From: Marinoscillum sp964351885
GTDB taxonomy: Bacteria; Bacteroidota; Bacteroidia; Cytophagales; Cyclobacteriaceae
Length of the DNA stretch: 26,143 nucleotides
Reading direction: 5' to 3'
NCBI GenBank assembly: GCA_964351885.1
Contig: CAYGPP010000042.1
Coordinates: forward strand, 1-26,143
Shown here: piece by piece, positions 15,035-21,443 of the stretch
Layout of the letters: each line of letters begins with the position of its first letter
How positions within the stretch are numbered: position 1 is the first letter of the stretch
Translations under genes and position numbers: made by a program
Notes under the pieces: model-generated
The model's database searches: none
Told to the model about the DNA's origin: nothing
What the model saw: the letters and a program-made list of their open reading frames with translations, nothing else

Positions 15035-15517
15035 CTATTTTTTGATACTCAACATCTTTACTGCAGTAGTAGCAGCTTCATCTCCTTTGTTACCATGACG
15101 ACCACCTGATCGATCAATAGCTTGTTTTTGGGTATCAGTAGTGAGTACTCCGAAGATCACTGGCTTATCATATTTCAAACCTACTTCGGTGATGCCATTG
15201 GCACATGCCTGACAAATAAAGTCAAAGTGACGGGTTTCACCTTGAATGACACAGCCTAGGGTAATGACCGCATCGATATCTTCTCTTTTGGCCATCCACT
15301 GAGCTCCAAGTGTGAGTTCAAAGCTTCCAGGAACGTTTACTCGCTCAATATTGCTTCTCTTAGCTCCTAGCGCCATTAATGTCTCATGTGCTCCAGAGTA
15401 TAGCGCTTCTGTTATTTCTTCGTTCCATTCTGAAACTACGAGAGCAAATTTCTTGGTAGAGACGTCACTTATGCCATCTGTATTCTGAACGCTTAAATTT
15501 TTGAGTGATGTAGCCAT
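15035..15517 (-). CDS. ribH: 6,7-dimethyl-8-ribityllumazine synthase
   Basis: Penultimate enzyme of riboflavin synthesis; condenses the ribityl-aminouracil with dihydroxybutanone phosphate in a 5- or 60-subunit capsid. 160 aa with a 20-residue N-terminal extension before the core strand KKFALVVSEWNEEIT. Motifs: PGSFEL (63-68), GCVIQGETRHFDF with the catalytic His97, and GVLTTDTQKQAIDR (123-136). The C-terminal SGGRHGNKGDEAA is standard. The ATG lies 5 bases from the T-tract of the terminator that ends the TPR gene, leaving no room for an ordinary promoter between them. lysC follows at 6 bases. Other rib genes are absent. Confidence 0.95.
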   Translation of the reverse strand: MATSLKNLSVQNTDGISDVSTKKFALVVSEWNEEITEALYSGAHETLMALGAKRSNIERVNVPGSFELTLGAQWMAKREDIDAVITLGCVIQGETRHFDFICQACANGITEVGLKYDKPVIFGVLTTDTQKQAIDRSGGRHGNKGDEAATTAVKMLSIKK

Positions 15518-15520
15518 AAA

Positions 15521-15556
15521 ATAAAAAAAGGGACAAAGCTGAAGCCTGGTCCCTTT
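15521..15556 (-). terminator. Rho-independent terminator of the TPR membrane-protein gene
   Basis: 8-bp stem AAAGGGAC / GTCCCTTT (15527-15534 with 15549-15556), 14-base loop that can form a small inner GCT/AGC pairing, then on the minus strand a run of Ts (15529-15523). It starts 19 bases after the TPR stop and ends against the ribH start codon. Confidence 0.85.
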
Positions 15557-15574
15557 GAGTTAGTTTTCTAAATT

Positions 15575-16276
15575 CTATTGGGCAGCCAGACCTTCTAGTC
15601 TCGCCTTCTGTTTCTTAGCCTCTTGAACTAATGAGGCGCCAGAGAAGTCATTTATGATAGAGTTATATGCTTTTGCTGCTGCAGCATACTTGCCATCATT
15701 CTCTAATGCAATTCCTTTCTTCTGAAGGTAAATAGGAGAATACTGCTTGTTTGGATTATAATTTGCGGCTTTATCATATGCCTCAGCAGCAGCTGAGTAG
15801 TCACCAAGTTCCATATTTGCATCACCTACTAAAGCGTAGGCTCTTGCTTGAACAAGGTAGTCGTCGCTACTGAAATCATTAAGGTATCGGATTGCAGAGC
15901 TAAAATCACCTAACTGAACGTAGGTAGCACCAGCATAAAAGTTGGCCAAGTTAGCAGCATTTGTTCCTGAATAATCGCTGATGATATCAAGAAAGCCATA
16001 ATTGATTCCGTCACCATTTAGTGCTTTTCCGAGACTATCAGCCTCGAAATAGAATACCGCTTGGAACATTTCTTCTTGAGCTTCCTTATTTTGATTAGTG
16101 ATATAATACTTGTATGCAAAGAAAACAGCTACCAAAGCAAGTAGAACGCCTCCAATACCAAACACAAGAGTTTGATTCTTTTTATCGTTCAAAAATTCCT
16201 CTGTCTTGCTCGCAAGTATTTCAGGGTTTTCCAGAAATTCAATTCCCTCTTCCTTCTGGTTTTTTTTCTTAGCCAT
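15575..16276 (-). CDS. membrane-anchored TPR protein (YfgM-like)
   Basis: 233 aa. A charged lysine-rich N-terminus (MAKKKNQKEEG), one transmembrane span at about 37-56 (GIGGVLLALVAVFFAYKYY), then a periplasmic region of TPR-like helical pairs, clearest at about 110-215 (YVQLGDFSSAIRYLNDF, VGDANMELGDYSAAAEAYDKA, ALENDGKYAAAAKAYNSII). The architecture is that of YfgM, a partner of PpiD and the SecYEG translocon, and a ppiD gene is elsewhere in this window. The linkage to ribH is a pattern I recall in Bacteroidota. It has its own promoter box and terminator, so it is probably monocistronic, with possible read-through from pdhA. Confidence 0.8.
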   Translation of the reverse strand: MAKKKNQKEEGIEFLENPEILASKTEEFLNDKKNQTLVFGIGGVLLALVAVFFAYKYYITNQNKEAQEEMFQAVFYFEADSLGKALNGDGINYGFLDIISDYSGTNAANLANFYAGATYVQLGDFSSAIRYLNDFSSDDYLVQARAYALVGDANMELGDYSAAAEAYDKAANYNPNKQYSPIYLQKKGIALENDGKYAAAAKAYNSIINDFSGASLVQEAKKQKARLEGLAAQ

Positions 16277-16300
16277 TATTCAATCCAAATTTTCAGGTCG

Positions 16301-16308
16301 CAAAGATA
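16301..16308 (-). promoter_or_regulatory. -7 promoter box of the TPR gene
   Basis: The minus strand reads TATCTTTG, an exact match to TAnnTTTG, in the 43-base gap between pdhA and the TPR gene. Predicted transcription start about 16294, leader about 18 bases. No clear -33 TTG. Confidence 0.5.
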
Positions 16309-16319
16309 TACTTTTTGCA

Positions 16320-17333
16320 TTAATCCATAATGTATGGATAATTATCTTCAGCATATACATCTGTGTAAGCTTCAGATGGATCTGGCCAATCAGAATTCTC
16401 AGCAAAATCTACAGATTCTTGTACACGTGCTTTGATGTCAGCATCGATAGCTTTCAGATCATCCTCAGTAGCAAATTTCTTTTTGAGTATGACTGCTCTT
16501 ACTTGCTCAATTGGGTCTCTTTTCTTGTAAGCGGCGAGTTCTTCTTTTGTTCTATACTTAGCTGGATCAGACATTGAGTGCCCTTTATAGCGGTACGTAC
16601 GGAACTCAAGTAGTGTCGGGCCATCACCTTTTCTTGCTCTCTCAGCAGCCTCAGCCACAGCATGATGTACCGCTTCTACAGACATGGCGTCTACTGCAGC
16701 AGATGGAATATCGTAACCTTCACCTAGTTTGTAAAGCTCTGTTACATTTGAAGTACGCGAAACAGATGTTCCCATTGCGTAACCATTATTTTCGATCACG
16801 AAAATCACTGGAATTTTCATGGTCATTGCCATGTTCAGCGCCTCATGGAAAGCTCCCTGACGAACAGCACCGTCTCCCATAAAGGTAATACAGAGATTAT
16901 CTGTTCCGTTATATTTTTCTGCAAAACCAATTCCTGCTCCCAGTGGTACTTGAGCACCAACGATACCATGACCACCAAAGAAGCCTTTTTCTTTATCGAA
17001 CATGTGCATTGATCCCCCCTTTCCTTTTGAAATACCTGTAGCTTTTCCATAGAGCTCAGCCATAATAGTTCGAGGGTCAGAACCAAGAGCTATTGGATGT
17101 GCATGATCTCGATATGAGGTGATGTATTTATCTCCTTTCTTCAATGCAGATACAGATCCAGCCATACAGGCTTCTTGGCCAATGTATAGGTGACAAAAGC
17201 CCCGGATTTTTTGTTGTCCATAAAGCTGTCCAGCTTTCTCCTCAAACCTTCTCATGAACTGCATGGACTCAAACCATTCCATGTATTGTTCTTTGCTGAA
17301 CTCTTCTTTTTTTGCTTTTACTTTAGCCGACAT
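16320..17333 (-). CDS. pdhA: pyruvate dehydrogenase E1 component, alpha subunit
   Basis: Thiamine-diphosphate subunit of the E1 part of the pyruvate dehydrogenase complex, 337 aa. The TPP motif runs from GDGAVRQG (153-160) to ENN (181-183). The E1-alpha phosphorylation-loop region YRYKGHSMSDP (247-257) and the N-terminal RRFEEKAGQLYGQQ are typical. It needs an E1 beta subunit for activity, but neither pdhB nor the E2 gene is beside it, so the complex is split across the genome. A branched-chain 2-oxoacid E1 alpha is possible but less likely given the sequence style. Divergent from recF. Confidence 0.92.
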   Translation of the reverse strand: MSAKVKAKKEEFSKEQYMEWFESMQFMRRFEEKAGQLYGQQKIRGFCHLYIGQEACMAGSVSALKKGDKYITSYRDHAHPIALGSDPRTIMAELYGKATGISKGKGGSMHMFDKEKGFFGGHGIVGAQVPLGAGIGFAEKYNGTDNLCITFMGDGAVRQGAFHEALNMAMTMKIPVIFVIENNGYAMGTSVSRTSNVTELYKLGEGYDIPSAAVDAMSVEAVHHAVAEAAERARKGDGPTLLEFRTYRYKGHSMSDPAKYRTKEELAAYKKRDPIEQVRAVILKKKFATEDDLKAIDADIKARVQESVDFAENSDWPDPSEAYTDVYAEDNYPYIMD

Positions 17334-17358
17334 GTCTTATAAGCTTTTGCTATATGAT

Positions 17359-17366
17359 TAGTTTTG
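17359..17366 (+). promoter_or_regulatory. -7 promoter box of recF
   Basis: TAGTTTTG matches TAnnTTTG exactly. The expected transcription start is about 17373, giving a leader of about 55 bases to the recF ATG at 17428. The -33 region is poor. Confidence 0.4.
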
Positions 17367-17427
17367 CGCCTTTCGCATTCTTAAAGGCTGTGCGAAATTA
17401 ACCGAAAAAGCCCTCGCTACAAAATGT

Positions 17428-18525
17428 ATGAAGCTCAATAGCCTCAAACTCCATCATTTTAAAAATTATACCGAGTTTCAAATTCAATTTGAAGCTGGGA
17501 TCAATTGCATTTTGGGTAAGAATGGAATGGGGAAAACCAATTTACTTGATGCTATTTATTATCTCTCGATGACTAAGAGTGCATTAAACTCGGTAGATGG
17601 GCAAAGTATTGGTCATGGGCAAAAATATTTTGCTATCAATAGTGAGCTTGTAAAAGATGAAGGAGAATTAAAAGTTAATTGCTACTTCGAGCTAGGGAAA
17701 AAGAAAATTTTTAAGGTAGATGGAAAGGAGCTTGAAAAGCTAAGTGACCACATTGGTCAAATTCCTTCTGTTTTGATCACACCGGATGATACTGAGATTA
17801 TCAAAGAAGGAAGTGAGATTAGAAGAAAATTTGTGGATAGTGTGATTTCGCAGCATGATCGCACTTATTTAGAGCAATTAATCGCGATGCAGCGCCTGTT
17901 AAAGCAGAGAAATAGTTTTCTTAAAAATAACGAAGGCAGACTAAATATTAATCAACAGCTTTTAAATGTCTATGACGAATCTCTCTTGCCTATTTTCAAG
18001 TCTATATCTGAGAGAAGGATAAAATTCATCGAGGAGTTTCTACCTTTTTTCTCAGAGAATTATTCTTTGATATTTGATGGTGATGAGGAGGTTTCTATAG
18101 CTTATAAATCTGATTTATCAAATGAGAACTTTGAGAGTCAGTTTAAAAAGAATGTTCAACGGGACATAATTCTTCAACGTACAGGTAAAGGGGCGCACAA
18201 AGACGATTATGAGTTTTATCTTAACGATCGACCAATAAAGAAATATGGTTCTCAGGGGCAACAAAAGTCGTTCGTAATTGCGCTTAAGCTTGCTGAGTAT
18301 GATTATTTGAAATCGATAAAAGGATATAGTCCACTGCTTCTTTTGGATGATATTTTTGACAAACTGGATGACGAACGGATAGAGCGTTTGATTAAATTAC
18401 TAACCGATCTAGAACGGTTCTCTCAGATTTTCATTACCGATGCTAGAGCAGAACGCTCAAGGGCGATTTTTGAAACTATTAAAGAAGTGAAATTTTTTGA
18501 AATCTCGAAAGGGGCTATAATATGA
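17428..18525 (+). CDS. recF: DNA replication and repair protein RecF
   Basis: SMC-like ATPase that helps RecO/RecR load RecA at gapped DNA. 365 aa, normal length. Walker A GKNGMGKT (30-37), an ABC signature around YGSQGQQKSFVIALK, and Walker B LLLLDDIFDKLDD in the last quarter. The N-terminus MKLNSLKLHHFKNY is the family start. It is divergent from pdhA and overlaps the dciA stop-start by 4 bases, so the two are co-translated. There is no dnaA, dnaN or gyrB next to it, unlike in the classical origin cluster. Confidence 0.95.
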   Translation: MKLNSLKLHHFKNYTEFQIQFEAGINCILGKNGMGKTNLLDAIYYLSMTKSALNSVDGQSIGHGQKYFAINSELVKDEGELKVNCYFELGKKKIFKVDGKELEKLSDHIGQIPSVLITPDDTEIIKEGSEIRRKFVDSVISQHDRTYLEQLIAMQRLLKQRNSFLKNNEGRLNINQQLLNVYDESLLPIFKSISERRIKFIEEFLPFFSENYSLIFDGDEEVSIAYKSDLSNENFESQFKKNVQRDIILQRTGKGAHKDDYEFYLNDRPIKKYGSQGQQKSFVIALKLAEYDYLKSIKGYSPLLLLDDIFDKLDDERIERLIKLLTDLERFSQIFITDARAERSRAIFETIKEVKFFEISKGAII

Positions 18526-18809
18526 CCAAAGACAATTCACATACTTTTACTAGTGCATTCAGAAAGTTTCTTCAAGTAGAGAAAATTGATGTGAAGTACC
18601 GCGAGAAGTTATTGATCCAGTCTTGGGAGAGTATCATGGGGAAGCCAATTGCATCAAGAACTACTAATATATTTTTAAAGGACAAGGTCCTCTTTGTTAC
18701 TTTTTCTTCAGCTCCTATGAAACAGGAAATGATGAATAACAAGGCTCGTGTGAAAGAACTGGTTGATAAGGACTTTGGGGGCCTGGTGGATGATATTAGA
18801 TTTCTTTAG
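18522..18809 (+). CDS. dciA: DUF721 protein, DciA-like helicase loader
   Basis: 95 aa. The DUF721 core is present: an early WESIMGKPIASRTTNIFLKD, then VLFVTFSSAPMKQEMMNNK. DciA brings the replicative helicase DnaB to DNA in bacteria that lack DnaC or DnaI. Only the KH-like core is here; many longer DciA proteins have an added unstructured tail, absent in this short Bacteroidota type. The start ATG overlaps the recF stop (ATGA), consistent with a joint replication/repair operon. The 3' end overlaps the opposing barrel-protein gene by 4 bases. Confidence 0.85.
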   Translation: MTKDNSHTFTSAFRKFLQVEKIDVKYREKLLIQSWESIMGKPIASRTTNIFLKDKVLFVTFSSAPMKQEMMNNKARVKELVDKDFGGLVDDIRFL

Positions 18810-19522
18810 TCTACAGGAATATCATCTGAGTACTTCTCTCTCAATGGAATAGCCCACCCAACATAGAAGTTGAACCGCACACCATTGTTGTCTTCATACA
18901 ATCCAAAGCCGGGCACATCATACGGCGCAAACTCTTCAATTCCTGTGACGTTTCGAAACACCTTATATCGAACTGTATAACCCAAATAGAGATTTTTCCA
19001 GACATTGGCTTGTATGCCGAGTGTCAGTTCTAACCATCTGGCCACCAGGTCAGGGTTACTTACGTTCACTTCACGAGCTTGGAAAAAACCATCGTCAGTT
19101 TGTGTAAAGGAAAGCGCATCATTGAAATTGGCTTGACCATATCTAAATCCAAAATTCAGGGCATTTCCATTCGTGCTATTCTTGAGCATGTTTATTTCCG
19201 GTCCAAAGCTGAAGTGATATCCTTCGTTGATATAATTGAACCCGTCGCCTCTGACAGATTTTTCAGTTCCATATTCTATGGCGAAGAAAAATTGGTCAAA
19301 ATCAATAGCTGCCTGAAACCCTTGGCGAGTCAGTTTGTCTGAAGCCAATGACACTCCGAAAGGTATTACATCATAACTAAGCTTGAGAATGGATGGACGG
19401 AAATCCCTTGGTGGTTTATCCGTTGTGAGTCCTTGAGAATGTAGAGTTAACGCCCCTAAGAATAGTAACTGGACGATCAGGATGCGTAGTGAGTTGGACG
19501 ATATGTAGGAATGAAGCTTCAT
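18806..19522 (-). CDS. outer-membrane protein, DUF6048-like
   Basis: 238 aa. Signal peptide at about 1-30 (ends LTLHSQG). The remainder is a series of amphipathic beta-strands with aromatic ends (FFFAIEYGTEKS, HFSFGPEINML, LNFGFRYGQANF, LYLGYTVRYKVF, RFNFYVGWAIPL), consistent with an 8- to 10-strand barrel. The motif KPPRDFRPSILKLSYDV near the start fits the uncharacterised DUF6048 family (recalled, not searched). The start codon directly follows the stop of the lipoprotein gene with no spacing. The pair probably acts together at the outer membrane; function unknown. Confidence 0.7.
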   Translation of the reverse strand: MKLHSYISSNSLRILIVQLLFLGALTLHSQGLTTDKPPRDFRPSILKLSYDVIPFGVSLASDKLTRQGFQAAIDFDQFFFAIEYGTEKSVRGDGFNYINEGYHFSFGPEINMLKNSTNGNALNFGFRYGQANFNDALSFTQTDDGFFQAREVNVSNPDLVARWLELTLGIQANVWKNLYLGYTVRYKVFRNVTGIEEFAPYDVPGFGLYEDNNGVRFNFYVGWAIPLREKYSDDIPVD

Positions 19523-19993
19523 CTAGAGGTAAACTTCAATATTGGTACTAACATCTCGGTCCAAAATATTACTAATTACCACTACTGAATCAAAATTGCT
19601 ACTATAAGCCGTATCAAGCATGTAGCTATAAACAGGATCACATTCGTCATAATAAATCCGCAAATGTGACTTATAGTCTAAGGTAAGATCATATTGGATA
19701 GAATCTGTATCGAAAAAATATTTAACTAAAGTGTCGTTAGGATTTATAAATAACCCTACAGCAGAAACAGTATCATCTTCAAAGGTATCAGTCATGGTAG
19801 ATATTACGGTAGGCCAATTACTCTCTTCCCAAACCAAAGAAAATGCAACCGTTTTAGGTTCTTTATCTGCAGAATCTGCTTCGTAATATCGCAAGATGAT
19901 ATAGTCCGTGCTGGATTCAAGATCACAATCCTTGATCTCCTGACAGCTCAGCATGAGCCAAATTCCAAACACAAACAATAGTCCTGACTTCAT
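19523..19993 (-). CDS. lipoprotein, DUF6452-like
   Basis: 156 aa. Short signal sequence ending in a lipobox L13-M-L-S-C17, so a lipid-anchored envelope protein. The mature region starts CQEIKDCDLES, with a second Cys six residues on, then beta-rich sequence with many Asp and Tyr residues; a third Cys is in YDECDPVY. This matches my memory of the DUF6452 family that accompanies DUF6048 genes; no function is known. The downstream gene begins right at its stop codon. It has its own promoter box and diverges from rimO. Confidence 0.7.
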   Translation of the reverse strand: MKSGLLFVFGIWLMLSCQEIKDCDLESSTDYIILRYYEADSADKEPKTVAFSLVWEESNWPTVISTMTDTFEDDTVSAVGLFINPNDTLVKYFFDTDSIQYDLTLDYKSHLRIYYDECDPVYSYMLDTAYSSNFDSVVVISNILDRDVSTNIEVYL

Positions 19994-20012
19994 ATTTCTT
20001 TTTAAAAGGGTA

Positions 20013-20020
20013 CAAAGTTA
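20013..20020 (-). promoter_or_regulatory. -7 promoter box of the lipoprotein/barrel pair
   Basis: The minus strand reads TAACTTTG, an exact TAnnTTTG match. Predicted transcription start about 20006, leader about 12 bases to the ATG at 19993. No TTG at the expected -33 distance. Confidence 0.5.
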
Positions 20021-20045
20021 TAATAACCGCTAAGTAATGAACTTA

Positions 20046-20073
20046 TTGGAGGGGTCAATTTGTATTAGCTTTG
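20046..20073 (+). promoter_or_regulatory. promoter of the rimO-bshC-ypdA operon
   Basis: TTG (20046-20048), 17-base spacer, then TAGCTTTG (20066-20073). Both parts fit the Bacteroidota TTG-N17-to-19-TAnnTTTG consensus. Predicted transcription start about 20080, leader about 16 bases to the rimO GTG. This is the best promoter in the window. Confidence 0.65.
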
Positions 20074-20095
20074 CGACTTTATTTATAGACACATC

Positions 20096-21409
20096 GTGAA
20101 GACAAAAGGACTTAAAAAAGACAAAGTAAACATTGTGACACTTGGATGCTCCAAAAACTTGGTGGATTCAGAGGTCATGCTCACTCAACTCCGAGGCAAT
20201 AGCATCGATGTAACTCACGAGTCTATCAAGGACGATGCGAACATTGTGGTGATCAATACATGCGGTTTTATTGACAATGCAAAGCAAGAATCTATTGATA
20301 CGATTCTGCGATATGTGGATGCAAAAGAAGAAGGATTAGTGGAGAAAGTCTATGTCACGGGATGTCTTTCTCAGCGGTATAGAGATGATTTGGAATCGGA
20401 AATCCCAGCGGTAGATGCTTGGTTTGGTACAATGGAACTTCCATTACTACTGAAAAAATTCAATGCAGACTACAAGCACGAGTTAATTGGTGAGCGTGTG
20501 ACTACTACTGATCAGCATTATGCCTACCTCAAGATTTCTGAAGGATGTGATCGTCCTTGCAGCTTTTGTGCAATACCGATTATGCGAGGCAAGCATGTGT
20601 CAAAGCCGATTGAACAAATCGTAACGGAAGCTAAAAACCTAGTTAAAAATGGGACAAAAGAAATCCTACTGATTGCTCAAGACTCTACTTTCTATGGTTT
20701 GGATATTTATAAGAAAAGAAACCTCGCGGAATTGCTAGACAAACTGGCGGATGTAGAAGGATTGGAGTGGATCAGATTGCATTATGCGTACCCTACTGGA
20801 TTTCCTTTGGACGTACTTGACGTAATGGCTAAGCGAGATAATATCTGTAAATACCTCGATATACCACTTCAGCATGGTAGTACCGAAATGCTCAAGATCA
20901 TGCGACGTGGTACGACTAGAGAGAAGACTGAAGAGCTGCTAAAGACGATACGGGAGAAAGTTCCTGGTATTGCAATCCGCACGACATTGATAGCTGGTCA
21001 CCCAGGTGAGACAGAGGAAGAGTTTCAAGATATGTTGGAATTCGTGAAGGAATCGAGGTTTGAGCGCCTTGGGGTTTTCCCTTATTCGCATGAGGATAAC
21101 ACGCATTCTTTCAGTATGGAAGATAATATTCCTGAGGAGGTTAAACTTGAACGTGCTGAGCTCGTTATGGAGTTGCAAGAATCTATTTCTGAAGAGATCA
21201 ATCAAGAAAAAATTGGAAAGACATTTAAGGTTTTAATTGACCGAAAAGAAGGCGGGCAATTTATTGGTCGTACTGAGTATGACTCTCCAGAAGTAGATAA
21301 CGAGGTGCTTATTGATGCTAACGAGCACTATCTTAGGATAGGCGATTTTGCCAATATACAGATTGAAAGTGCCACTGCTTTTGATTTATTTGGTAAGCCA
21401 GTAAGCTAA
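20096..21409 (+). CDS. rimO: ribosomal protein S12 methylthiotransferase RimO
   Basis: Radical-SAM enzyme that adds a methylthio group to the conserved Asp of ribosomal protein S12. 437 aa. The N-terminal UPF0004 domain has Cys18 (TLGCSKN), Cys56 and Cys90 for the auxiliary cluster. The radical-SAM CxxxCxxC is C151-C155-C158 (GCDRPCSFC). A TRAM-like RNA-binding domain ends the protein (about 370-437). It starts with GTG: the residues KTKGLKKDK fit Bacteroidota homologues, and the next in-frame Met comes after the first cluster cysteine. First gene of the operon with bshC (34 bases on), the cyclo-ligase gene and ypdA. Confidence 0.95.
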   Translation: MKTKGLKKDKVNIVTLGCSKNLVDSEVMLTQLRGNSIDVTHESIKDDANIVVINTCGFIDNAKQESIDTILRYVDAKEEGLVEKVYVTGCLSQRYRDDLESEIPAVDAWFGTMELPLLLKKFNADYKHELIGERVTTTDQHYAYLKISEGCDRPCSFCAIPIMRGKHVSKPIEQIVTEAKNLVKNGTKEILLIAQDSTFYGLDIYKKRNLAELLDKLADVEGLEWIRLHYAYPTGFPLDVLDVMAKRDNICKYLDIPLQHGSTEMLKIMRRGTTREKTEELLKTIREKVPGIAIRTTLIAGHPGETEEEFQDMLEFVKESRFERLGVFPYSHEDNTHSFSMEDNIPEEVKLERAELVMELQESISEEINQEKIGKTFKVLIDRKEGGQFIGRTEYDSPEVDNEVLIDANEHYLRIGDFANIQIESATAFDLFGKPVS

Positions 21410-21443
21410 TTTTTCGATTGGCGATAGGCCAGAAAGGAACAGG

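Noticed and set aside
17421..17441. Short upstream reading frame (MYEAQ) overlapping the recF start
   Set aside because: Five codons only and out of frame; too short to support as regulatory without conservation.
21410..21443. Hairpin TGGC/GCCA between rimO and bshC as a terminator
   Set aside because: Only a 4-bp stem and no T-tract; bshC is more likely co-transcribed with rimO.
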